DNA of 37,473 nucleotides. Source: a virus. Position numbers and translations under genes: made by a program. The stretch is taken from the IMG/VR virus record IMGVR_UViG_3300040801_002149, positions 1-37,473 of that record, one strand, 5' to 3'. Below the pieces are notes generated by a model, which was not told the DNA's origin, made no database searches, and saw only the letters and a program-made list of their open reading frames with translations. Each line of letters begins with the position of its first letter. Within the stretch, counting starts at the first letter, position 1. Shown here piece by piece: positions 8,363 to 17,524 of the stretch.

Positions 8363-9562
8363 TTAAGGTTTTCTAAGCAGCTTAGTTGCTGAACTTAAAA
8401 TTGATAAGTCAGAAGACTTAGATCTACCTGCAGATCCGTCAGAACCTTTTACTCTACGCCCTTTTTGACTAAGCTTTTGTTTCAAGGTTTGTGCAGCTTT
8501 AGTAGCTGCTTTCTTCTCTACAGTCTTAAACGCTGCGTCCCCCTTCATTGTTAGGTAGGCAGATTCTAAGAAGTTCTTTGTAAAATTTTGTTGATAATCT
8601 TTTTGATATTGTGTCATACCATCGTTACCAACTTTAAGAACATAGTTGATTAATTTCTTTTTATCATCATCCGTAATCTTAATCCCACGAACGTCAGATA
8701 GACTACGTATATCAGACTGTACGGTACTAATAAACTCTTGTTGCCTTTTTTCAGAATCTTTTGCTAGCTTATCTTGGTCTGCTAATAGCTTTTGCTCTTG
8801 TTTCTCATTATATTCTTTGATTAACTCCACAGCGTCAGAAGCTTCTTCTTCCAATACACCAGCATCTTCGTACCGTTGTAGCATCTTATCTATCCTAGTA
8901 TCACTATATCCTTGATTAGTAAGATGTTCTTTTATAACCTGTTTTTGGGTAATTTCATCAGTTAGGTCAACTGTATCCGGATTAATACCAGATTTAGTTA
9001 CTTCATAGTACTCTCGTAAATCTCCGCCATTTTTAACGAATTCATCAAGCTTTTGTATGTCTTCGCTTGCATATGCTGGCTGAGAATTTTCCTCTACTAC
9101 CTTTTGCATATAGTCGACTAAGTCTTCAACTGACTTAAATTTTTCATCCTCACCAGGTTCCCATCCTAGTTTATCAAATAATTGTTCTTGAAAGTAGGCA
9201 GTAATATCTGCTTCGTACTGGCCAAGGTCAGATGTATCAACAGTAGGCTCACCATTCAATTGCCCATCATCTCCTGATGCATCATCGGAATTTCCAGAAT
9301 CATCGTCGTCATTGTCACCATCAGCATCATCAGCATTATCATCTTGCCCATCTATATCGTCATCATCAGAATCTCCTGTAATAACAGAAGGGTCTACTGC
9401 ATCATCATCGGGGTCTATAATAGTTGTACCATCATCCCCAAGATCATCACTATCAAGCTCCGGATCGCCTGAAAGATTAGCTCCACTACCTACATTTACG
9501 GTAGGGCTTAAACTTCCTGCCATAGCCTCAAAACCTTCAAATATATTATCTTGTGTACTCAT
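8363..9562 (-). CDS. Probable scaffold protein, acidic N-terminus
   Basis: A 399-residue protein between portal and capsid, the usual place of a scaffold. Residues about 35-105 are an extreme Asp/Asn/Gly tract (DSDDDDIDGQDDNADDADGD and on); the middle and C-terminal parts are helical and charged (EEEASDAVELIKEYNEKQEQ), and the last 40 residues are strongly basic (KAATKAAQTLKQKLSQKGRR). An acidic, coiled-coil body with a basic C-terminal end that docks on the capsid shell is typical of scaffolds. The ATG is 3 bp after the portal stop. Homology to a named family is not evident; the role is inferred from position and composition. Confidence 0.7.
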   Translation of the reverse strand: MSTQDNIFEGFEAMAGSLSPTVNVGSGANLSGDPELDSDDLGDDGTTIIDPDDDAVDPSVITGDSDDDDIDGQDDNADDADGDNDDDDSGNSDDASGDDGQLNGEPTVDTSDLGQYEADITAYFQEQLFDKLGWEPGEDEKFKSVEDLVDYMQKVVEENSQPAYASEDIQKLDEFVKNGGDLREYYEVTKSGINPDTVDLTDEITQKQVIKEHLTNQGYSDTRIDKMLQRYEDAGVLEEEASDAVELIKEYNEKQEQKLLADQDKLAKDSEKRQQEFISTVQSDIRSLSDVRGIKITDDDKKKLINYVLKVGNDGMTQYQKDYQQNFTKNFLESAYLTMKGDAAFKTVEKKAATKAAQTLKQKLSQKGRRVKGSDGSAGRSKSSDLSILSSATKLLRKP

Positions 9563-9565
9563 TTA

Positions 9566-12500
9566 TTATTGTTTTGTTTTATTATTAGCAGCTTGTTGTT
9601 TTATCTGCAATTCTTTTTCTTTAAGCCTAGTATCAACCTCTTTGGATTGCACTTGCGCTTGGAGTTTCTCTCGTTCTAAAGTTTCTTTAGCAACACTATC
9701 CGCCTCTTTAGCTCCTATATTTATCTGAGCCACTTCGATTGCAGCGTTATAGTCTCTAATAGAATCTTCTTCTTTAATTCTTAATTCTTCTACTTTTAAT
9801 TCTCTCTCATTTGCAGCTATTTCTTGTTGTACAGCCAACTCTTCTTGTCTAGCTTGTGCTTCCATTTTCTGACGTTTTTGCTCTACTTCTTGTAGTTTAT
9901 TTTTAATATCTGATAAATTATTTGATGTAAGTATAGCAGCAACATCACTAAGAGTAGCCCCGTTTTGCATTGCTGGTTGTAACAATGATTTGAGCATTTC
10001 AATATTCCTATCTTCTACAGTTGGATCGTTTACAAATACATCAAAATCTGCAAACATAAAATCATCAGTAATTTCCATAAATACTCTAGTAGAGTCTGGT
10101 AAGAAATAATGTAATGATTTAAGATTAGAAGTACTCCATGCATACTTAGCAGTATCCAGAAGTTGATTTAAGAAATTCTTTTTAAGTAAATTAATTTGCC
10201 AAAATAATGGTTCAGTAATATGAGACGATTGTTGAACAGCCCTTTGTACGTTACCTACTAGCTCACTACTAGTAATACTACCTTCACGTTGTCTAGTTAC
10301 ACCAGACAATTCACCAATCATTTCTTCTATCTTATTCATTAAGTCTATGTACTGAACAATAACGTTAGACATAGTTAAATCAATAGATGAAAATTGATTG
10401 TAAGATGATGGCTTACCCCCCTCGCGTCCGGGGATGTCCCAGCCTGAATTATGTACTATAGTAAAATCTTCTAACAAAAATAAATTATCACCATCAATAG
10501 AAATACCATAGTAATCTCCAAATCCTTCTACTTCTACTTTAAAATTTGAATAGTCTTTATCTCCTCTTTTATTAGAAATAGGAGCTTGTTTTCTTTCTAC
10601 TAAAGTAGGAATTTCAATATCCCAATCTAAAATAGATAGTGACCAAGTAGGTTGGCACTGGGATATATTATCAGAATCTTGTATATATTTTTCATGATAC
10701 TTCCCATATGTATTAACCGTACATTTAAATCCTAAAGACCTAGCTATAAATGCAGCCTTTTCAACAATATGTTTACGATCTTCTGATTGAGAAAAAGTAT
10801 AAATATTATCTCTTTTACTATAGTGACCATCAGTATCGATTAAACCAGCTAATAATTTTAATCTATTTTCTCTGGACGTATAAATAAAATCTGAGGGTAT
10901 ATCTTTATTATTATGTATACCATATTCTTTTAACAATTCTAGAATTGGATTTTTAATTCCAGGTCCTTTGAAAATTCTAAAAGTTAGTACTTGTGAATCT
11001 TCTTTTTCTTTAGTACAAGAGAACTTTAAACCATTTGCTTCTGCATAACTTTCTAAATAGGAAGCTACTTCAGGATCAATATTAATTATTTCTGCTCTGC
11101 CTGTGTTACCGTCACCCAACCATAGCCCTAAAAGATAAGGGTCTAATTTTACTTCTGTATTCCAAGTTAAATCTATATTATTAGCTCTTTTAGTATACCT
11201 TAAATTAGCTTTATAGGGTTTAGCTTCTTCCTCTTCTATAAGTTCTTCAGCAGTCCTTAAACCTACCTTCCAAAAGTCAGTATAATATTGTTTTTCAAAA
11301 TAGTAATTTTTATGTGCGCTATTAACAACTTGATCAATAGCCCCACTACGATGTTTAAGTCTGTACATCATATCTCTGCCAGCATGAGTACTATGTACTA
11401 CCCTAGAAGACCCATCTGGACCCATTACCAAGTCATCTATTTGTATATCTTCTATACTCTTTAAAGTGCCATCAAACATTATTACTTTAGTACCTGGAGC
11501 AAAACATTCATGAGGATTGATAAAGTTCACACCCATTGCTGATAACATATGTAACCAACGATTAGTATCAACACCCATAGATTTAGGAATTTGAGTAATG
11601 TCCATTGTAATAACCTTGCCCTTATCCCTAGCTAAAGCCAACTCCAATCTATACCAAATAATTATGTACATGTACTGCAGTGACTTCATAATGTTAACCA
11701 ACGATCTACCTTTATATGGTATACCACAATAAGGTAATTTTTGAGAATTAGGATTGTCAATAGATACAGATTGGTATTCTACTGGCTGGACACCTACATA
11801 TAGGTCAGTCCCAATTCTATAACCTTCCCAAATCTCTACTACCCAATCCCACGTAATTTCTTCACTAGCATCTGGTTTATATGTTTCATCTACAACTTCT
11901 TCCTGTATTTCACCGCTCTCGTCTACATAGACTAAAAACCCCACTTTTTTATACGACCGCCATACACCATGGTAAACATTGAGCAACCCGTAACCGTACT
12001 CCTCACCTAAAAAACTATCGCTTGGTATTCTATCCCTGTACATGATAGACTTAGTGTTTACTTCACTACCAGTACTACTATCTTTATAAGATACCCCACC
12101 TTGAACCATTTCAAGCAATCTATCTAAATCAGATTCATCCATTAGGTCATAAAATCTATCATAAATCGCAGAAGCAGTCATTGGCATTCTTCTAACAAAC
12201 CAGTCACCATCTTCTATAAAGTCAACATCGGGGTCATTATCATATTCACAATACTTGGGGTCAACTCTTTCTGCTAACGGCATTCCATTTCTGATACCAT
12301 TGTAGATAATAGATTCCCCATTAATTAAATAATCTTTCCAAGCTTTAAGGAAAACATCTGGTAAGTTAAGTTTATATTTCAAGTAATTAAGTGAATGAAA
12401 AGCCAACTTTTCTGCAGGATTTTGATATTTAGCACGTATCTTCTGCAGCTCCTCATCTAATTGTTGTAGCTGGTCGTCCGTTAAATCCTCTTGCCCTGTC

Positions 12501-12904
12501 TGTAGAACATCGGCCATAAATTGTTGAATAGTCTGTTTAATTTCATCCTCTACCATTGAAACAGACTCATCGTTGGTCTGAATCACGCTATATGAATATG
12601 GACGTTTGGATTCTTCACCTATTAGTAAGTTAATTTTAGGTCGAATAATATTCATATTCTGGGGGGTAGCGGGAAAACTATCTTCAACTTTAAATGGGTC
12701 AGTTACATAACGTAAGTCATTTTCATCAAATATCCCTTCAAATAAATCTTGTTCTATACGTATACGTTCTCGCCTAGACCTGCCATCTGAAGCTGCCCTC
12801 GACTTTCTTGAAATAATTGCATCTAAAGATTGTTTCCCCCAATCTTCAGTTTTATCTCTCATTGATAGTTTCTGGGGAGGGAAACTTTTAGCATCTAAAT
12901 TCAT
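9566..12904 (-). CDS. Portal protein precursor containing a LAGLIDADG intein
   Basis: A 1112-residue frame that holds a portal of 759 residues split by a 353-residue intein. The N-extein (1-466) has a basic start, a helical wing region and KAWKDYLINGESIIYNGIRNG-type portal segments; the C-extein (820-1112) contains TSSELVGNVQRAVQQSSHIT and a long Gln/Glu/Lys coiled coil at the C-terminus (about 1015-1105), the crown/barrel region. The intein begins at Cys467 and ends at His818-Asn819, followed by Ser820, so splicing would join PHE to SGWDIPG. Portal forms the DNA gate at the head vertex. The gene lies 3 bp from the terminase stop. Portal identity is by size, order and context; intein identity by clear motifs. 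Confidence 0.88.
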   Translation of the reverse strand: MNLDAKSFPPQKLSMRDKTEDWGKQSLDAIISRKSRAASDGRSRRERIRIEQDLFEGIFDENDLRYVTDPFKVEDSFPATPQNMNIIRPKINLLIGEESKRPYSYSVIQTNDESVSMVEDEIKQTIQQFMADVLQTGQEDLTDDQLQQLDEELQKIRAKYQNPAEKLAFHSLNYLKYKLNLPDVFLKAWKDYLINGESIIYNGIRNGMPLAERVDPKYCEYDNDPDVDFIEDGDWFVRRMPMTASAIYDRFYDLMDESDLDRLLEMVQGGVSYKDSSTGSEVNTKSIMYRDRIPSDSFLGEEYGYGLLNVYHGVWRSYKKVGFLVYVDESGEIQEEVVDETYKPDASEEITWDWVVEIWEGYRIGTDLYVGVQPVEYQSVSIDNPNSQKLPYCGIPYKGRSLVNIMKSLQYMYIIIWYRLELALARDKGKVITMDITQIPKSMGVDTNRWLHMLSAMGVNFINPHECFAPGTKVIMFDGTLKSIEDIQIDDLVMGPDGSSRVVHSTHAGRDMMYRLKHRSGAIDQVVNSAHKNYYFEKQYYTDFWKVGLRTAEELIEEEEAKPYKANLRYTKRANNIDLTWNTEVKLDPYLLGLWLGDGNTGRAEIINIDPEVASYLESYAEANGLKFSCTKEKEDSQVLTFRIFKGPGIKNPILELLKEYGIHNNKDIPSDFIYTSRENRLKLLAGLIDTDGHYSKRDNIYTFSQSEDRKHIVEKAAFIARSLGFKCTVNTYGKYHEKYIQDSDNISQCQPTWSLSILDWDIEIPTLVERKQAPISNKRGDKDYSNFKVEVEGFGDYYGISIDGDNLFLLEDFTIVHNSGWDIPGREGGKPSSYNQFSSIDLTMSNVIVQYIDLMNKIEEMIGELSGVTRQREGSITSSELVGNVQRAVQQSSHITEPLFWQINLLKKNFLNQLLDTAKYAWSTSNLKSLHYFLPDSTRVFMEITDDFMFADFDVFVNDPTVEDRNIEMLKSLLQPAMQNGATLSDVAAILTSNNLSDIKNKLQEVEQKRQKMEAQARQEELAVQQEIAANERELKVEELRIKEEDSIRDYNAAIEVAQINIGAKEADSVAKETLEREKLQAQVQSKEVDTRLKEKELQIKQQAANNKTKQ
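10448..11506 (-). mobile_element. Intein with LAGLIDADG homing endonuclease, inserted in the portal gene
   Basis: It encodes residues 467-819 of the portal precursor. Block A is CFAPGTKVIMFDG at 467-479 with the nucleophile Cys first. Block B is QVVNSAHKNYYF at 525-536: the His is kept, but the usual Thr three residues before it is Asn. Two dodecapeptide motifs, LLGLWLGDG (591-599) and LLAGLIDTDG (684-693), keep both metal-binding Asp residues, so the endonuclease looks intact. Blocks F and G are FGDYYGISIDGDNLFLLEDF and TIVHN, then +1 Ser. All class 1 splicing residues are present, and the reading frame is uninterrupted. It should self-excise from the protein and could home into intein-free portal alleles. 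Confidence 0.93.
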
Positions 12905-12907
12905 ATA

Positions 12908-14926
12908 TTAAAATAAATTAGTTCCTTTATTAAAGTCCACTATACCGTCAAATAATAGTGCTCTTTTGTTATCTTCTTTTGCTTTCTTTACGTGTAAATT
13001 ATATGTTTCTTTTCTATATAAAAGAGTTAACCCAAATGCTATTACACGGTCAAAGTTGCCATCTGGATTATAACTAATTAATTCCTCAAGTAAAGGCTCA
13101 GAGTATATTTTTGTTAAGTTCTTTTTTCCTGGAGCATACTCTTCATTAAGCCAATCACGGATTTCAATTTCCATATATTGCTTAATAGCTTGATTCATAT
13201 GAATACCCTTTTTACGCTGTACCTTACTATCTTTAATGATATCACTGATAATTTCAGGTTGGTCAGCTAATAGGTATTCTGCATGTTTATTAGTAAAATG
13301 TATAAAAAGTCCTTTTTTCTCATTTTCATATAAAAGCGTTGCTCTATAGTAGATCAGTAACTTTCTTACATTCTCATAATACTCTTCTGCTGTTTCTGGT
13401 CTTCCAGTATATTCAGCAACTGGCAAGTCGTAATAAGACTCAAAATTCTGAAATCTCTTATAAATAAAAGTAGCGCCTAATGAACCGCTAGTAGATTGGT
13501 CTTGGTCATACGGATCATTACCCGCTATATATAATCCATAGGGAGGATTCTCTACTGGATGTTCCCAAATAACTATTTGTCCTCTAGCATCATCTCCTGG
13601 ACCGAGTCTATATTTAGTAATATCTCTTGGGTGTTTAGATTGTTCCCATACTACTTTTCCTGACCCATCAAAATATAAATCCCCTACCTGCTTAAATTCT
13701 TTAACAGCCTTTGTATTCTTAATATAGGCTAAGTGTTTAATTAGTTCTTGTTTGGGGAAAATATTTGAGCTAATGTTAAGTGTTGCCTCAATTGGTATAA
13801 TACAATGTTCAGCTATATGCCTATCAATGGCATTCCTATCACTAGCACCTTCTATAACCTTTTTTCTCTCACTTAATAAAAACTTTTTAGCTACTTCAAC
13901 ATTAGTATTACCGTCCTTATCCATAAAGGGTTGACCCTCATAGCTACCGTCCATGTTGGAGTATGCTGGCACAAAAAATCCGCACTTATTATCTATTGCG
14001 GCATCTGGGTCCCAAATATTATCAAATGCTAAACAATTATACGCATCTGGCTCATTGAACAAGTTACTTAGCCCTTCAAAATCCGAGTCAGGACTGCCAC
14101 CAGTACCAAATGCTATCATTGTCCCATGTACATTACTACCTTGTTCTACCGATGGTCTAGCTACTTGCCAAGCCGTCTTCAGGTTAGGGAATTTACCCGC
14201 TTCCTCAAATATGATTAACCTAGCACTTTTACCCCTTGATTTATTAGCATCGTTTTTTAGAGTAATACCCATTATCTCAGACTTGTACCCCATCTCTACT
14301 TCTACACCATTTAACTGTGTAGTAAAGGAGGCACGCTTGTGCATCTTGGTATCTACTTTTTGTCTGCGCTTAGCCCATGCAGTGTGTTCATCAATAAAAT
14401 CTAGTGCATCCCATGCTTTGGTTAAAATACCTTCTTTAGTTAAAAACTCTGCTTCAGCTGCTAAAGCTAAATTTTTTGCATTAGGTATTAAGTAAAAATT
14501 ACGACATAACATGGATGCAATCTTAAATGAGTATCCTTTCCGTCTTGCTTTTAAAGCTATTAAATGTTTTCCCTGTCGTTCAGCTTCTTCTACTGCTTGA
14601 AAGAAAAAAGCATCATAATCGTAGAATCTAGGAAAGTCCATATCTTTTACAGCTTTTTTAATACGCTTGCCCTGCCTAGTATACTCTATTTCTTTAACAA
14701 GTAGAATGATAAAATAATTTAAATAAAAATAATTATAGCCAGAAATATAATCACCATCTTCAGCTGTAAAACCATATAAGCATCTATCAGACTCTCTGTC
14801 CCAATATTCCCTATAAGAAGTTGTACCCCTGGGTGCATTAATATAATAGCCATACTTTTGAAAATGTATGGCAGGCTGCCTAAATTTATCAGTATTTAAA
14901 AACTTTTTATTAAAATCTACAACCAT
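12908..14926 (-). CDS. terL: Terminase large subunit
   Basis: A 672-residue packaging motor. The ATPase part has a Walker A-like KARRKGYSF at about 126-134 (a deviant P-loop with basic residues, as in many phage terminases), a Walker B LIIFEEAGKF at 237-246 with the catalytic Glu pair, and the coupling motif AFGTGGSPDSDFEGL at 272-286. The nuclease part starts near 460: YIAGNDPYDQD places Asp471 as the first metal ligand, and LLYENEKKG at about 531-539 supplies an acidic residue. It cuts and pumps DNA through the portal encoded directly behind it. Its ATG overlaps the stop of the 187-residue gene upstream. Length and motifs fit crAss-like terminases; no intein is present here. Confidence 0.9.
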   Translation of the reverse strand: MVVDFNKKFLNTDKFRQPAIHFQKYGYYINAPRGTTSYREYWDRESDRCLYGFTAEDGDYISGYNYFYLNYFIILLVKEIEYTRQGKRIKKAVKDMDFPRFYDYDAFFFQAVEEAERQGKHLIALKARRKGYSFKIASMLCRNFYLIPNAKNLALAAEAEFLTKEGILTKAWDALDFIDEHTAWAKRRQKVDTKMHKRASFTTQLNGVEVEMGYKSEIMGITLKNDANKSRGKSARLIIFEEAGKFPNLKTAWQVARPSVEQGSNVHGTMIAFGTGGSPDSDFEGLSNLFNEPDAYNCLAFDNIWDPDAAIDNKCGFFVPAYSNMDGSYEGQPFMDKDGNTNVEVAKKFLLSERKKVIEGASDRNAIDRHIAEHCIIPIEATLNISSNIFPKQELIKHLAYIKNTKAVKEFKQVGDLYFDGSGKVVWEQSKHPRDITKYRLGPGDDARGQIVIWEHPVENPPYGLYIAGNDPYDQDQSTSGSLGATFIYKRFQNFESYYDLPVAEYTGRPETAEEYYENVRKLLIYYRATLLYENEKKGLFIHFTNKHAEYLLADQPEIISDIIKDSKVQRKKGIHMNQAIKQYMEIEIRDWLNEEYAPGKKNLTKIYSEPLLEELISYNPDGNFDRVIAFGLTLLYRKETYNLHVKKAKEDNKRALLFDGIVDFNKGTNLF

Positions 14927-15489
14927 TAATAAATCTCTTTATCAGGTAATTCATAAGCACCAATTTCTCCACCACCTCGAATAGTTGAGGCTTCTAATTG
15001 TTCTTTCTGTACTTGCTTTTCTAAATTAGATAATGACTTAACTACATCCCCCAATGCTTTTAAATTAGCTACTAAATCTTTAGCAGTATAAATAGGTCTA
15101 CCCCTATCATCTAAAGCACTAAAGTTAGTATTTCTAAAATAAACAGCGAGTTGTTCAGCAGCTACTTTAGCAGATTCTACTAGTCTAGAATTTGTAGTCT
15201 GCTGAAGTTCCTCATACTGTTTAATAGCTTCCTTAATTAATTCACTAGGTTCCCATTCATCATCTGCACTGAAAATATCTTTCCTAATTTTTTCTTCCCT
15301 TTCTTGTGGTAGGTAGTCTCTATAAGGAGATTTGTAATCACACAAAAAAACTACGTAAGTTAATTCCTTAGTAGCTATTTCTTTGGTCTTACTTTTATCA
15401 CTGTCCCAAATCTTTTTAAATACTGGAATGGCTAGATTACTTGGATCTAACACTACCTTACCATTATCTATATCAAATAATTTTGCCAT
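14926..15489 (-). CDS. Small protein upstream of terminase, unknown (possible terminase partner)
   Basis: A 187-residue, charged, largely helical protein. A predicted coiled-coil-like stretch covers about residues 90-175 (EAIKQYEELQQTTNSRLVES, later LKALGDVVKSLSNLEKQVQK). No cysteine cluster, signal peptide or membrane segment is visible. The stop codon overlaps the terminase start, so the two are coupled. The place directly before the large terminase, plus helix-rich composition, is where a small terminase is often found, but no DNA-binding helix-turn-helix is evident and I would not name it so. It follows the HU-like gene after 2 bp. Confidence 0.65.
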   Translation of the reverse strand: MAKLFDIDNGKVVLDPSNLAIPVFKKIWDSDKSKTKEIATKELTYVVFLCDYKSPYRDYLPQEREEKIRKDIFSADDEWEPSELIKEAIKQYEELQQTTNSRLVESAKVAAEQLAVYFRNTNFSALDDRGRPIYTAKDLVANLKALGDVVKSLSNLEKQVQKEQLEASTIRGGGEIGAYELPDKEIY

Positions 15490-15491
15490 AT

Positions 15492-15827
15492 CTAATTAAA
15501 CGTTATGGTTTTGGTCTTGTTGCGTAAATAGTAACAATTGTACAAAAACAAAGGTTTAATAGGTAAAACCGGATAATTACCTATCTTTAGTACTGCAGCT
15601 AATCTTAAGCTGTTACCTATAGTAAATTTCTTACCTTCTTTTAATTGTCTATATGCTGAGTTCTTAGGTACAAAGGTCCCAAAGTGATGCACTAATATAG
15701 GCTGCATCTTACCATTTCTAATAGTCTCTCTTATAAATGACAAAGAGTGGCGACGAACTTCATCTACCACTCTCTTGTCTATACCTAATTCATCAGCTAT
15801 CTGATTTACTAGTCTTCGATGAATCAT
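15492..15827 (-). CDS. HU/IHF-like DNA-binding protein
   Basis: A 111-residue member of the bacterial HU/IHF superfamily: the helical dimerisation part MIHRRLVNQIADELGIDKRV opens the protein, and the FGTFVPKNSA strand at about 49-58 matches the conserved G-x-F-x-x(-R) segment before the DNA-embracing arm. The arm region LKEGKKFTIGNSLRL follows, shortened compared with classical HU. An IHF-like subunit next to the packaging genes is a hallmark of crAss-like genomes. It may bend phage DNA for packaging or regulation. It overlaps the peptidase gene's stop (15827). Confidence 0.8.
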   Translation of the reverse strand: MIHRRLVNQIADELGIDKRVVDEVRRHSLSFIRETIRNGKMQPILVHHFGTFVPKNSAYRQLKEGKKFTIGNSLRLAAVLKIGNYPVLPIKPLFLYNCYYLRNKTKTITFN

Positions 15828-16393
15828 TAAAATTCAATATCTTTATAGTATTTATTTAAATCTACATCTAGTGGGTTTACAGCATATTCTTTCGGAAATG
15901 TTTTTGGTCGTACTGTATTAGCCCAATTTGCTACAGCTTCCGTACAATATAATCTACGGTCAGCTTTATCACCCTTTGGTCCGATCCATTTACCAGTAGT
16001 TACATACACCATCTGATGTATCAAACCAAAGTAATCATACCTAGTTGGGTCCATAACATCAGCTAAAGCTGCCTTAGTTACTAGTTCCTTCTCTTTCTTT
16101 GTATAAACTTTCTTAGGTGACCTTACCTTAATCCTGTCCATATAGTTTCCATATGCGTCCCTAAGTTCCCTAACTACAATTCCTTCTTTCTGTGCCTCTG
16201 CAACATACTTATTACCCCAGATATCTATAACCATAGCTGCATGACTCCATAGCTCTCTTTCAGGTAAATCTTTACGTTTGCGATACCCATTCATAAATTT
16301 TCTAATTATACGTGATAACCAAGCAGCATTACGTACTAATATGATGTCACCGACTTGAATTGCATCATATTGTTCTTTTGTCATTGTCTTCAT
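15827..16393 (-). CDS. Permuted NlpC/P60 (YiiX/YaeF-type) peptidase/amidase
   Basis: A 188-residue enzyme with the circularly permuted papain-like order: GDIILVRNAAWLSRIIRKFM near the start, the catalytic His in ELWSHAAMVIDIWG (about residues 48-61), then YVAEAQKEGIVVREL, and the likely catalytic Cys in RRLYCTEAVANWAN (about 148-161). These are the motifs of the YiiX/YebB-like permuted NlpC/P60 family. In a phage it could cut peptidoglycan cross-links during entry or lysis, or hydrolyse lipids or amides as in other family members; no signal peptide is seen. It begins inside the end of the winged-helix gene (29-bp overlap) and is coupled to the HU-like gene. Confidence 0.8.
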   Translation of the reverse strand: MKTMTKEQYDAIQVGDIILVRNAAWLSRIIRKFMNGYRKRKDLPERELWSHAAMVIDIWGNKYVAEAQKEGIVVRELRDAYGNYMDRIKVRSPKKVYTKKEKELVTKAALADVMDPTRYDYFGLIHQMVYVTTGKWIGPKGDKADRRLYCTEAVANWANTVRPKTFPKEYAVNPLDVDLNKYYKDIEF

Positions 16394-16763
16394 TATTTAT
16401 TGGTTCTATTATAAAATTAATCACCATGCTACCATCTTCCGCAAAAGAGGGTATCAAATTTCTGTTTACTTCCCAAGTATCATCAGGACTAGTTTCTACT
16501 AGAATTCTTTTATTTTTTAGTGCAGTAATGTAAGTACTTAAATTAGATTTATTAAGACGTGTCTCCCTCATAATAGCCCGCCTATGTTCCGTTGAGGTAA
16601 TGTTCTTAATGTCTGTCTGTACTTTTGGCACCCAATTTAAATCCATTTCTAGTAAAGTAGCAAATATCTGGCACTCCCTATCTGAGAGTTCAAATATACT
16701 ATTCAGTATCCTAACATACTCTTTGAGCTTATATCTACTCTTTACTTTCCTTTTGAACGTCAT
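16365..16763 (-). CDS. Winged-helix-like DNA-binding protein
   Basis: A 132-residue protein starting at the ATG at 16763; a TTG eight codons further upstream is an unlikely start. The order is a basic N-terminus (MTFKRKVKSRYKLKEYV), a helical section SDRECQIFATLLEMDL, then REHR/RETRLNKSNLSTYITALK at about 88-107 that looks like the recognition helix of a winged helix-turn-helix, followed by NKRILVETSPDDTWEVN (wing) and an acidic end. It is likely a transcriptional regulator of the structural module or early-late switch; this is inferred. It overlaps both neighbours by about 29 bp. Confidence 0.65.
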   Translation of the reverse strand: MTFKRKVKSRYKLKEYVRILNSIFELSDRECQIFATLLEMDLNWVPKVQTDIKNITSTEHRRAIMRETRLNKSNLSTYITALKNKRILVETSPDDTWEVNRNLIPSFAEDGSMVINFIIEPINNEDNDKRTI

Positions 16764-17100
16764 TATTCGCTTCCTCTTCTTGTACAATAATATCTTCAGG
16801 AGCTGTTTCTTTAAAATGTAACTTCATTGAATTTTTACATTTTTCGCATGCAATAGTTAAATGAGCTTTCTCTACTGTATATAAAGCAGGTAATTGTATA
16901 CCACCTTTAACACTTTTCTGCACCCGTTGTTCATGTCCACAAGCTCCGCAAGTAACTGTTAAATCTCCATATTCAAAAATTTTACCAGTGTCAGTGTCAT
17001 CTTTTTTTCTAGTAGGTTCTATATCTTCATTAGAACTCATTTCTGGTTCCCCAATATATTCCTTCTCCTGCTCAACTACTTGTTCTTTTTGTTCTTCCAC
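16735..17100 (-). CDS. Acidic zinc-ribbon protein
   Basis: A 121-residue protein if it starts at the GTG at 17100; an ATG at 17040 would give 101 residues and remove a very acidic N-tail. A four-cysteine zinc ribbon lies at about residues 50-88: CGACGHEQ then, 30 residues on, CEKCKNS. The C-terminal 30 residues are acidic (APEDIIVQEEEANNDVQKES). Zinc ribbons with acidic tails occur in transcription-associated phage proteins, but the exact target cannot be read. It overlaps the 43-residue gene upstream and the winged-helix gene downstream. Confidence 0.65.
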   Translation of the reverse strand: MEEQKEQVVEQEKEYIGEPEMSSNEDIEPTRKKDDTDTGKIFEYGDLTVTCGACGHEQRVQKSVKGGIQLPALYTVEKAHLTIACEKCKNSMKLHFKETAPEDIIVQEEEANNDVQKESKE

Positions 17101-17207
17101 AATATTTTATTTATAATTTTACGTATTTTTTGTTGTCTAGCTAGCCTGGCTTGCTCTTTGTGTATGAGCATATCTAACCAGGCCAATCTATAATTATCTA
17201 ATTCCAT
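17076..17207 (-). CDS. Small basic protein (43 residues), unknown
   Basis: An open frame from the ATG at 17207-17205 to a TAG at 17078-17076. The ATG overlaps the upstream gene's TAA by one base (TAATG), the same coupling used throughout this operon, and the peptide is a clean amphipathic, Arg/Lys-rich helix (MELDNYRLAWLDMLIHKEQA, then RLARQQKIRKIINKILW). It overlaps the start of the zinc-ribbon gene by 25 bp in a different frame. Without it there would be a 100-bp hole in an otherwise gap-free operon. Function unknown; a nucleic-acid-binding peptide is possible. Confidence 0.55.
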   Translation of the reverse strand: MELDNYRLAWLDMLIHKEQARLARQQKIRKIINKILWKNKKNK

Positions 17208-17524
17208 TACATAAAGTATCTACCAAATGGATTATAAGTACGTTTTTCAAGGGCTTCTAACTTAGCTTCTAATTCCCTAATCTTTAAATCCCGAAAGTCT
17301 ATATCTTCAGAATCATCAAGGAATTCAATATAAGTTCCTATATGCCCCTCTACAAAACTTGGTTTCAATACTAGTAGTTCTTGATACTCAACTATCTTAC
17401 CATTCTTACCAATATCAGATACTTTCTTTTGTAGTTGGTAACGATTATTTTCTAGATTAAATTCCAAAACATCACCTGTTTTAAATTTACCAAAATCCTC
17501 AATAATCTCAATCTTACTTTTCAT
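17207..17524 (-). CDS. Small protein with SH3-like beta section and coiled coil, unknown
   Basis: A 105-residue protein. The first 70 residues are alternating strands (EDFGKFKTGDVLEFNLENNR, YQLQKKV) in which the FKTGDVLEF pattern resembles an SH3/KOW-like barrel opening; a heptad-like helix DLKIRELEAKLEALEKR follows at about 80-97. It may be a small oligomer. It overlaps the 140-residue gene upstream by 11 bp and is coupled to the 43-residue gene downstream. No family name can be assigned. Confidence 0.6.
   Translation of the reverse strand: MKSKIEIIEDFGKFKTGDVLEFNLENNRYQLQKKVSDIGKNGKIVEYQELLVLKPSFVEGHIGTYIEFLDDSEDIDFRDLKIRELEAKLEALEKRTYNPFGRYFM

Noticed and set aside
9312-9728. Ser-rich plus-strand frame antisense to the scaffold/portal junction
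   Set aside because: The serine run is the complement of the Asp-rich scaffold tract, and it crosses two real genes.
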